Shown here one piece after another: positions 8,211-15,193 of a DNA stretch of 22,588 nucleotides. The notes beneath the pieces are model-generated. The model had not been told where the DNA came from. It made no database searches and saw nothing but the letters and a program-made list of their open reading frames with translations. The stretch spans positions 1 to 22,588 of the forward strand of contig DUOU01000188.1 of NCBI GenBank assembly GCA_012838685.1, read 5' to 3'. The DNA comes from Bacteroidota bacterium. Its GTDB lineage: Bacteria > Bacteroidota > Bacteroidia > Bacteroidales > VadinHA17. Made by a program: the position numbers and the translations under genes. How positions within the stretch are numbered: position 1 is the stretch's first letter; the number at the start of each line of letters is the position of its first letter.

Positions 8211-11051
8211 TCACAAGGTTTTTTTGACCTCCACAACCTTGTAGCCTTCAATGATATCACCGACTTTTATATCGTTGAAGTTTTGGATGTTCAGTCCGCA
8301 CTCATAGCCGGTGTTCACCTCTTTGACGTCATCTTTGAATCGTTTTAACGATCCCAGATCGCCCGTGTATACCACTATACCGTCGCGAATTACCCTTACT
8401 TTGGTATTTCGGGAGATTTTTCCCTCCTTAACATAACATCCGGCAACAGACCCCACCTTGCTCACCTTAAACACTTCGCGTACCTCAAGTGTTGCCACGA
8501 TCTCCTCTTTTTCTTCGGGAGAAAGCATCCCTTCCATAGCAGACTTGATCTCTTCAATAGCATCGTAGATTATTGAGTAAAGCCGGATATCAATCTCCTC
8601 CTGTTCGGCCAATTTTCTGGCATTTAGTGAAGGTCTGACCTGGAAGCCTACAACAATGGCGTTCGAAGCGGCGGCAAGAAGTATATCTGATTCTGAAATC
8701 TGTCCAACCGCTTTATGGATAACATTTAGCTGTATCTCGGGAGTTGAGAGCTTGATGAGTGAGTCGCTCAACGCCTCTACAGATCCGTCCACGTCACCTT
8801 TAACAATAATATTAAGTTCCTGGAAGTTGCCGATAGCGATTCTTCGGCCTATCTCATCAAGAGTTATATGTTTTTGTGTCCTCAAACCTTGTTCACGCTG
8901 TAGTTGTGCCCGTCTTGTAGCTATATCCTTGGCTTCGCGATCACTTTCCATAATATTGAAATTATCGCCTGCCTGTGGAGCGCCGTTAAGACCTAAAACC
9001 AGCGCTGGGGTCGATGGTCCTATCTCTTCGATCTTGTTTCCCCTTTCGTTGTGCATAGCCTTAACGTTGCCATAATAGCTTCCCGCCAACATAACATCAC
9101 CAACTTTCAACGTTCCCGCTTTTACGAGAACGGTTGCCGTATACCCTCTTCCTTTGTCAAGAGAAGATTCAATGATTGTTCCTGTAGCGGGTTTGTTTGG
9201 ATTAGTGCGAAGATCAAGCATTTCAGCCTCCAGAAGAACCTTTTCGAGAAGTATGTCGATGTTTAATCCGGCTTTTGCCGATATTTCCTGGGATTGGTAT
9301 TTTCCTCCCCACTCTTCAACCAGATAGTTCATATTGGCCAAAGCTTCCTTAATCTTCTCGGGGTTGGCCTGAGGCTTGTCAATTTTGTTTATCGCGAAAA
9401 CAATAGGAACACCAGCAGCGGAAGCATGGTTTATAGCCTCAACAGTCTGCGGCATTATTCCATCATCGGCAGCAATGACAATGATCGCGATATCCGTGAT
9501 TTGGGCACCTCTTGCTCTCATTGCGGTAAAGGCCTCGTGACCGGGAGTATCGAGGAAAGTAATTTTTTTCCCATTATCAAGTCGCACGGCATAAGCTCCA
9601 ATATGCTGGGTTATACCTCCGGCTTCACCTGCGATTACGTTGGTGCGGCGGATATAATCGAGTAATTTTGTTTTTCCATGATCAACGTGGCCCATTACCG
9701 TAACTATTGGAGGTCTGGGCAATAGATCCTCTTCGCGGTCTTCTTCCTCCTTAACAGCCTCCTGAAGCTCGGCGCTTACGAATTCAATATCATATCCGAA
9801 CTCGTATGCGAGCAAAGACAATGTTTCGGCATCAAGGCGTTGGTTAATAGAGACAAATAGACCAAGATTCATACAGGTAGATATGATTTCTGTTACCGGA
9901 ATATCCATCATTATGGCCAGTTCATTGGCAGAGACAAATTCCGTAACCTTAAGGATGTTCTTTTCCTGTTCAAGACGATCCTTGTCCTCGCGGTTTTTTT
10001 GGTGAATTAGTTCCCTTTTCTCTTTTCTGTATCGGGATCCCCTGGATTTGCCCTTTGTGGTTAATCGAGCTAGGGTTTCCTTTATCTGTTTTTGAACCTC
10101 TTCCTCGCTGATTTCGGCCCTGATGGGTCTTTTTTTACCTTTTTTGCCGCCGACTTTTTCCTTTTTCTCTCCAGGAGGTGTGGTTATTGCGGAAGGCTTG
10201 TCCTGCCCCTTTACTATTCTTTTTCTTTTTTTCTTTTTTCTCGAATCTCCGGGGCCCTCGGGTTTCGTTGATTGGAAAGCAGGTGTTTTTTTCTTTTCTT
10301 CAACGGGAAGGTCTATCTTTCCAACAACCGTGGGACCTGACAGTTTGCTACTGCTGGATTCAGTTCGGAATATTTTTACCTTTGGTTCTTCAGGTGCCTT
10401 TGGTTTAGATGGCTTTGATTTTTCTACAACCTCCTTGACTTCTTCCCTTTTTTCCGAGATTTTTTGTTCACTGGCCGGTTTTTTGGAAACCGTTTTGGCC
10501 GTCTCTTTTTTGCTTTTCTTTTTTTCTGCTTTTGGGTCTTCTTTTTGTGGAGTTTTAGTCTCTTTTACCTTCGGCTCTTTTGTCTCCTCTGCCTGAAGAT
10601 CAGATTTTGGCTGTTCCTTTTCCGCGGTTGTTTCGGTTCTTGATTTTGAAAGACCTTCAATGTCAATTTTACCGACAACCTTTATTTCAGCCTTTTTGAC
10701 CTCTGTCTTGATATCAATATTATACGGCGTTCCTGAAAGATCTTTAACAATAATTTCTTCTTCCGGTTCCTGTTCGTCAGCAGGTTCTTTTTCTACAACA
10801 TCCTCAATAGTAAGAGATTCCCGTTTTTTATAGAATCCTTTAAGGCCAAGATTTTCCGATTCTTTTTTGGCCCTGATATCGGTACTGTACTCTTTGACCA
10901 GCAATAGGTATGCCTCTTGTGGAATTTTCGTATTTGGATTTTGGTCAAGAGAAAATCCTTTTTTATGTAGAAACTCGACAATAGTCGATATTCCCACATT
11001 GAATTCGCGGGCTGCTTTGCTTAACCTTGTTGCCTTAACGTCACTTGTCAT
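8211..11051 (-). CDS. infB: Translation initiation factor IF-2
   Basis: A 946-residue GTPase that brings initiator tRNA to the 30S subunit and promotes subunit joining. Order of parts: an IF2_N helical domain (about residues 7-55, TRLSKAAREFNVGISTIVEF); a long Lys/Glu/Pro-rich linker of low complexity (about 70-360); a second IF2_N-like domain (about 364-415); then the GTPase with G1 GHVDHGKT (454-461), G3 DTPGH (501-505) and G4 NKID (555-558). Domains II to IV follow, ending in GDIIEGYKVVEVKKTL. The catalytic motifs are canonical. It is the last gene of rimP-nusA-infB, 40 bases after nusA. The biased linker creates long but meaningless open frames on the other strand. Confidence 0.97.
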   Translation of the reverse strand: MTSDVKATRLSKAAREFNVGISTIVEFLHKKGFSLDQNPNTKIPQEAYLLLVKEYSTDIRAKKESENLGLKGFYKKRESLTIEDVVEKEPADEQEPEEEIIVKDLSGTPYNIDIKTEVKKAEIKVVGKIDIEGLSKSRTETTAEKEQPKSDLQAEETKEPKVKETKTPQKEDPKAEKKKSKKETAKTVSKKPASEQKISEKREEVKEVVEKSKPSKPKAPEEPKVKIFRTESSSSKLSGPTVVGKIDLPVEEKKKTPAFQSTKPEGPGDSRKKKKRKRIVKGQDKPSAITTPPGEKKEKVGGKKGKKRPIRAEISEEEVQKQIKETLARLTTKGKSRGSRYRKEKRELIHQKNREDKDRLEQEKNILKVTEFVSANELAIMMDIPVTEIISTCMNLGLFVSINQRLDAETLSLLAYEFGYDIEFVSAELQEAVKEEEDREEDLLPRPPIVTVMGHVDHGKTKLLDYIRRTNVIAGEAGGITQHIGAYAVRLDNGKKITFLDTPGHEAFTAMRARGAQITDIAIIVIAADDGIMPQTVEAINHASAAGVPIVFAINKIDKPQANPEKIKEALANMNYLVEEWGGKYQSQEISAKAGLNIDILLEKVLLEAEMLDLRTNPNKPATGTIIESSLDKGRGYTATVLVKAGTLKVGDVMLAGSYYGNVKAMHNERGNKIEEIGPSTPALVLGLNGAPQAGDNFNIMESDREAKDIATRRAQLQREQGLRTQKHITLDEIGRRIAIGNFQELNIIVKGDVDGSVEALSDSLIKLSTPEIQLNVIHKAVGQISESDILLAAASNAIVVGFQVRPSLNARKLAEQEEIDIRLYSIIYDAIEEIKSAMEGMLSPEEKEEIVATLEVREVFKVSKVGSVAGCYVKEGKISRNTKVRVIRDGIVVYTGDLGSLKRFKDDVKEVNTGYECGLNIQNFNDIKVGDIIEGYKVVEVKKTL

Positions 11052-11091
11052 AAATATATCGCCTGAGTTTTATTAAACCTCCAAAAAGATC

Positions 11092-12330
11092 CTATTCAAA
11101 TTCTGCCTTAAGAATATTGACCACCTCTTCTATTGTCTCTTCTTCAAGGTCGGTTCTCTTTATTAAGTCGCTTATTGGGATTCCCAACACACTTTTGGCC
11201 GTGTCGCATCCTATAGCCTTAAGTTCTTCGATGATCCAATCTTCAATCTCATCGCTAAATTCTTCAAGTTTGACATCTTCATCGTCCTCGCCACCCGGTT
11301 CCCTGTAAACATCAATTTCATAACCTGTGAGCTGGCTTGCCAGTTTTATATTGAGGCCGCCTTTTCCGATAGCCAGCGAGACCTCTTCAGGCTTAAGGTA
11401 AATCTCGGCTTTTTTGATGTCATCAAAAAGTTTTATTGATGTTATTTTAGCCGGACTGAGCGCTCTTTGAATAAAGAGTTGGTTATTTGAAGTATAATTT
11501 ATTACGTCAATATTTTCATTTCGGAGTTCTCTTACAATTCCATGTATCCTTGAGCCTTTCATGCCGACACATGCGCCTACGGGATCAACCCTTTCGTCAT
11601 AGGATTCTACGGCAACTTTGGCCCTTTCTCCGGGAACCCTGACAATTTTCTTGATCGTGATCAGACCATCAAAGATTTCCGGTACTTCAAGTTCAAACAA
11701 TCTTTCAAGAAATACAGGTGAAGTACGGCTAAGAATAATGAACGGAGTGTTGTTTCTCATTTCCACGGCAAAAACAACTGCTCTTATTGAATCGCCCTTA
11801 CGGAAATGGTCTGAAGGGATCTGCTCCGCTTTTGGCAGTATGAGCTCATTACCGTCGTCGTCCAGAACCAGGATCTCCCTTTTCCAAACCTGATAGACCT
11901 CTCCGGTTACGATCTCTCCAATCCTGTCCTTATATTTTACGTATATATTGTTTTTTTCAAGTTCAAGAATCCGTGCGGTGAGGTTCTGTCGCAGTGAAAG
12001 TATAGCTCTTCTGCCAAAATCCAGGAACTTTACCTCATCTGAAACCTCTTCGTCCAATTCATAATCTGAATCTATTTTTTTTGCCTCTGAAAGGGGGATT
12101 TGTGTATTGGGGTCGGTGAGTTCATCATCGTTTACAACTGTTCTGTTTCTCCAAATTTCAAAGTCACCCTTGTCAATGTTAACGATAATATCAAAATTAT
12201 CGGCTGATCCGTATTTCTTGGCCAGAATACCCCTGAATACATCCTCAAGAACGCTCATCATTGTAGGGCGGTCGATATTTTTCAGTTCCTTGAATTCCGC
12301 GAAGGTGTCTGTCAAATTAACATTTTCCAT
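11092..12330 (-). CDS. nusA: Transcription termination/antitermination factor NusA
   Basis: NusA binds RNA polymerase and nascent RNA and modulates pausing, termination and antitermination. The N-terminal RNA-polymerase-binding domain (FAEFKELKNIDRPTMMSVLE) is followed by an S1 domain (GEVYQVWKREILVLDDDG), then two KH domains (VGACVGMKGSRIHGIVREL and SLAIGKGGLNIKLASQLTG). A short helical tail (IEELKAIGCDTAKSVLG) follows. The protein is shorter than the E. coli one (495 residues), as usual in Bacteroidota. I place the start at ATG 12330 (412 residues, MENVNLTDTF), where family members normally begin; an in-frame TTG at 12342 would add only four residues. It lies 30 bases after rimP in the same operon. 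Confidence 0.95.
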   Translation of the reverse strand: MENVNLTDTFAEFKELKNIDRPTMMSVLEDVFRGILAKKYGSADNFDIIVNIDKGDFEIWRNRTVVNDDELTDPNTQIPLSEAKKIDSDYELDEEVSDEVKFLDFGRRAILSLRQNLTARILELEKNNIYVKYKDRIGEIVTGEVYQVWKREILVLDDDGNELILPKAEQIPSDHFRKGDSIRAVVFAVEMRNNTPFIILSRTSPVFLERLFELEVPEIFDGLITIKKIVRVPGERAKVAVESYDERVDPVGACVGMKGSRIHGIVRELRNENIDVINYTSNNQLFIQRALSPAKITSIKLFDDIKKAEIYLKPEEVSLAIGKGGLNIKLASQLTGYEIDVYREPGGEDDEDVKLEEFSDEIEDWIIEELKAIGCDTAKSVLGIPISDLIKRTDLEEETIEEVVNILKAEFE

Positions 12331-12360
12331 TTTTGGTGCCAAACCGTTAAATTAATTAAA

Positions 12361-12804
12361 TTATAATACTATTTTGGTTGTTTTTACCTGCTCAAAGTTA
12401 AAGCTGATCGGTTTTATCTCTTTTCCTTTTCCTTTTATTTTGACCTCTGTCTCCAGATCAAATCCTCCTTGGGTTACATTTTTCAAAATACCGGAATGCT
12501 TCTGTCCATCTTCATCCACAACTTCTACTTTCCGACCCTCATTTTTATAATATTGTTTGATAACTATAAATGAGGAATCCAAGCCGGGAGAGGATACCTG
12601 AAGTTCAAAATCCTCCGTTTCTCTGTCCAGATTCTTCTCAATATGTCGATGAAGCTCCACGCATTCATCGATTGTAACACCGTTCCTGGTATCAACAAAA
12701 ACAGTTATCTTGTTGGTACTGCTCACTTTTATTCTTACAAGAAACATCTCTGTTTCATCGGTGAAATCGTGAACCAACTCCTCTATGAAACTTTTTTCGA
12801 TCAT
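12361..12804 (-). CDS. rimP: Ribosome maturation factor RimP
   Basis: A 147-residue protein of the RimP (DUF150) family, which assists maturation of the 30S subunit. It shows the family pattern of an N-terminal alpha/beta domain, with VDTRNGVTIDECVELHRHIE and ELQVSSPGLDSSF near the middle. A C-terminal SH3-like domain (KVEVVDEDGQKHSGILKNV) follows. Length is normal. It is the first gene of the rimP-nusA-infB operon, with its own promoter and a hairpin leader upstream. The ATG at 12804 is the natural start. Confidence 0.93.
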   Translation of the reverse strand: MIEKSFIEELVHDFTDETEMFLVRIKVSSTNKITVFVDTRNGVTIDECVELHRHIEKNLDRETEDFELQVSSPGLDSSFIVIKQYYKNEGRKVEVVDEDGQKHSGILKNVTQGGFDLETEVKIKGKGKEIKPISFNFEQVKTTKIVL

Positions 12805-12826
12805 ATTTTGAATCGCGACAATAAAA

Positions 12827-12846
12827 TAGGGGACTCCAGTCCCCTA
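12827..12846 (-). promoter_or_regulatory. Perfect inverted repeat in the rimP mRNA leader
   Basis: Read on the minus strand, TAGGGGACT-GG-AGTCCCCTA is a perfect 9-bp inverted repeat, followed at once by TTTTATT. It sits in the predicted leader, between the transcription start (near 12866) and the rimP ATG (12804), with its 3' edge 22 bases before the ATG. It may be a leaky terminator or attenuator, or a protein-binding RNA hairpin. NusA autoregulates its own operon through the leader in E. coli, so a similar role here is plausible but not shown. The 2-base centre means that the RNA loop would open to at least 4 bases. Confidence 0.55.
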
Positions 12847-12871
12847 CTTGAATTGTCCCTCAAATCGGATG

Positions 12872-12902
12872 CAAATGTAACAATAGTTTTTCAGGATACA
12901 AA
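12872..12902 (-). promoter_or_regulatory. Promoter of the rimP-nusA-infB operon
   Basis: On the minus strand TTTG (12902-12899) and TACATTTG (12879-12872) are 19 bases apart, an exact match to the Bacteroidota primary promoter pattern. The predicted start near 12866 gives a leader of about 60 bases that contains the inverted repeat at 12827-12846. The remaining bases up to 13043 are AT-rich; I found no clear plus-strand promoter there for the radical SAM gene. Confidence 0.7.
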
Positions 12903-13043
12903 TAAATTTTTCATTTATTAACGCTAAATGAATGAATTAGCAGGTTTATTCGGATATTATAAAAAAATACACAGGCATAAAATTGACGATAAAAGTTTGG
13001 CAATGGTTGGTTTTATCCGACATTCGCGGGAAAACAGAGTTAA

Positions 13044-14036
13044 GTGGAATATGGTTTTTTTGACGATAATGCGATTAATCTCTTGAAAAATTGCCTATTA
13101 TGTCCCAAAGAATGTCGGGCGAACAGGATCCGGGGAGCAAAAGGAATTTGTCGTACCGATGCGGGGTTAAACATAGCGTCAATATGTGTCCATAAAGGAG
13201 AAGAACCGGTTATTAGCGGGCCAGAAGGCATATGCAACATTTTTTTTTCGGGTTGCAACCTTCATTGTTCTTATTGCCAGAATTATGAAATCAGCGGGGG
13301 CTCCGTAAATTTTTGCCACGGAGAGGACGGGGAAACAGAGCATATTGGAAGGGAATCCCATCAGAATTCCGGATTATTGTTTACGGATGCCATAGAGACC
13401 ATTGAATCAATGTTAAAACGTGGGATCAAGAGTGTTGGCTTTGTCTCTCCCTCACATATGGTTGTCCATGTTTTAGCGCTCATAAGCGAACTCAGGTCAA
13501 GAGGGAACAATCCCATCACTGTTTATAATACCAGTGGATATGACAAGACAATAACGATAAAAAATTTTGAAGGATTGGTTGATGTTTACCTGCCCGACTT
13601 CAAGTACGCCTCTCCGGAGATAGCGGACAGGTTTTCAGGAGCCTATGATTATCCTGAAGTTGCTTTGGCGGCTATTAAGGAGATGTACCGCCAGAAGGGA
13701 TCCACTTTGATCACTGACGGTTCAGGTGTGGCGATAAACGGATTGGTAATACGTCATCTGGTGCTTCCGGATCATGCCGAAGAGAGCAAAAAAGTGCTTC
13801 GCCTTATTGCCGAAGAGATTTCCACGGGAGTCAGCATATCGTTGATGTCGCAGTATTATCCCACACCCCAGGTAGCAGAACATCCATCGCTTGGCAAGAC
13901 TCTGACCCGAGAGGAATATGAAGATGTTGTAATGGAGATGGAAAGATTGGGTTTTCGCAACGGATGGGTACAGGAAATGGAGAGTTCCCGTTCATATCGG
14001 CCAGATTTTTCAATGAAAGATCCGTTTAATCGGTGA
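13044..14036 (+). CDS. Radical SAM protein, PflX/COG1313 type (glycyl-radical-enzyme-activase-like)
   Basis: A 330-residue radical SAM protein. CNLHCSYC at residues 71-78 holds the CxxxCxxC that binds the [4Fe-4S] cluster and S-adenosylmethionine. Upstream is a second Cys group, CLLCPKECRANR with C17, C20 and C24 plus C36, typical of this branch of activase-like proteins and probably an auxiliary metal site. Later conserved stretches include SVGFVSPSH, VDVYLPDFKY and RHLVLPDH. The substrate is unknown and no glycyl radical enzyme lies nearby. A stop codon (TAA 13041-13043) directly precedes GTG 13044, so the start is GTG 13044 or TTG 13083. Adding one T to the run of seven at 13055-13061 would bring ATG 13051 into frame. 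The gene stands alone between two minus-strand units. Confidence 0.85.
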   Translation: MEYGFFDDNAINLLKNCLLCPKECRANRIRGAKGICRTDAGLNIASICVHKGEEPVISGPEGICNIFFSGCNLHCSYCQNYEISGGSVNFCHGEDGETEHIGRESHQNSGLLFTDAIETIESMLKRGIKSVGFVSPSHMVVHVLALISELRSRGNNPITVYNTSGYDKTITIKNFEGLVDVYLPDFKYASPEIADRFSGAYDYPEVALAAIKEMYRQKGSTLITDGSGVAINGLVIRHLVLPDHAEESKKVLRLIAEEISTGVSISLMSQYYPTPQVAEHPSLGKTLTREEYEDVVMEMERLGFRNGWVQEMESSRSYRPDFSMKDPFNR

Positions 14037-14060
14037 TACCCTTAACGGCCAACATTTATT

Positions 14061-14082
14061 ACAGGGGAAGCACCTGTGTTTT
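14061..14082 (+). terminator. Possible terminator between converging genes
   Basis: ACAGG (14061-14065) and CCTGT (14073-14077) can form a 5-bp stem with a 7-base loop, followed by GTTTTA. It lies just after the radical SAM stop (14034-14036) and reaches the phytase stop codon at 14081-14083. The stem is short, so support is weak. The same hairpin read on the minus strand is followed by AATAAAT. Confidence 0.35.
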
Positions 14083-15193
14083 AATCGCAGTTATTCCTTA
14101 AACCGAGGGCGCTGGCAATATCTTCCCACGATATCGCGGTTAAGCTGCCATCATTGTGCACCGGATAAAAGGCGCCGTACCTGAAGTCGCCGAATGTTTT
14201 TTGAGTAATTGCCGTGCCATCGGTGTTGCGGGTAATTTCTCCTCTGAAACCGCCAATGTATTCCAAAGTTTTACGGTCAAATATCTGGAAGGTGTTGTTT
14301 ATTTTGCCCTGGTCTACAATAATGTAATAACCCGAGCTGTCAGCTTCACATTCCCATACAACAATACCCTCGGGTTCATAGAAGAAATAATTATGCGGAA
14401 TGATCTGCCCTGTAAACAGTCCGTTAGTATCATAAATCTTTATATTGCAGTGATCTTCATGTTCATCGGCTATCAGTAACCTGTTATAATCCCTGTCAAC
14501 AAGGATTGACTCTACCTTATACAGAACACCTTCACCCGAAGTATCGCCAAAAGCCCTGATATGTTCAGCAGTTGCCTGGTTGTTTTCAACCGCAAAAACA
14601 AAGTGATGGACCCTTTGCCCCAGGCTGTCGGCAGGTGGTGTCTCTTCCTCGGGCGTTTCATAATTGTCTGTAACATAGAGATGGTATTTACCTTCATACT
14701 GGTCGATAGTGATGCCGTAGGGTAGGCGTAAAACTTTTTCGCCGAAAACCTCCAAGGGTTTGAATTCGGGCAACAAGAAAACCTGTATCCTATGGTTGTC
14801 TCTTTCAACAACTACGGCATAATTGTCTATCACCGCGATACCGTTTGGTCGGCTAAGTTCTCCCAGACCCGTTCCAACACTGCCAAAACGGGCAATTTTC
14901 TCTCCATTTGCCGCATCGTATACAATAATGGCGTTACCTTCTTTTGCGGTTGCCAATAGCCAGTTCTGCCCTTCCTTGCCATGCCACAAAGCGGGACTGT
15001 CTACGTTGTCACTTTCATCGCGCAGGGTTGTGAACGACTCTTTGATCAACGCAACTTCAGGAACTGTTGATTTTAATTGGGTGCTTTGATTATGTTTATC
15101 AACTCTTGAAGTTTTATCATTACAAGATGACAACAGAAGGCATGACAGAATTAAAAAACATCCTGTTTTTTTAAACTTTTGTGAAAAACGCAT
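14081..15193 (-). CDS. Phytase-like beta-propeller lipoprotein
   Basis: A 370-residue protein of the 3-phytase (beta-propeller phytase) family, which releases phosphate from inositol phosphates or related compounds. It starts with a lipoprotein signal peptide, basic then hydrophobic, with lipobox LSSC and the modified Cys at 24. Family stretches are NVDSPALWHG (63-72, matching the DDPAxW motif), TAKEGNAIIVYD, RPNGIAV, YVTDNYET, KVESILVD (226-233), IADEHED (241-247), EPEGIVVW (273-280) and IIVDQGKINNTFQIFDRK (291-308). The classical NNVDxR motif is replaced by RPNGIAV, and the second Asp of DDPA is Ser. It could therefore be a phytase-like phosphodiesterase or phosphatase on another substrate. 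It follows the TonB receptor with a 1-base overlap (TAATG), implying translational coupling. Confidence 0.8.
   Translation of the reverse strand: MRFSQKFKKTGCFLILSCLLLSSCNDKTSRVDKHNQSTQLKSTVPEVALIKESFTTLRDESDNVDSPALWHGKEGQNWLLATAKEGNAIIVYDAANGEKIARFGSVGTGLGELSRPNGIAVIDNYAVVVERDNHRIQVFLLPEFKPLEVFGEKVLRLPYGITIDQYEGKYHLYVTDNYETPEEETPPADSLGQRVHHFVFAVENNQATAEHIRAFGDTSGEGVLYKVESILVDRDYNRLLIADEHEDHCNIKIYDTNGLFTGQIIPHNYFFYEPEGIVVWECEADSSGYYIIVDQGKINNTFQIFDRKTLEYIGGFRGEITRNTDGTAITQKTFGDFRYGAFYPVHNDGSLTAISWEDIASALGLRNNCD

Noticed and set aside
8213..8242. 8-bp dyad at the infB 3' end as an intrinsic terminator
   Set aside because: Read in the infB direction the stem is followed by GATCAAATAAATC without a T tract, and it lies within the coding sequence.
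10123..10596. 157-codon plus-strand frame rich in Phe/Ser/Leu
   Set aside because: It is the reverse of the low-complexity Lys/Glu linker of infB, whose codons lack stops when read backwards.
10000..10870. Lys/Glu-rich repeats in infB as a possible insertion or novel domain
   Set aside because: Long charged linkers between the N-terminal domains and the GTPase are normal and variable in IF-2, and the frame is intact.
12331..12342. TTG 12342 as the nusA start
   Set aside because: ATG at 12330 gives the usual NusA N-terminus (MENVNL) and needs no rare start; the upstream four residues add nothing conserved.
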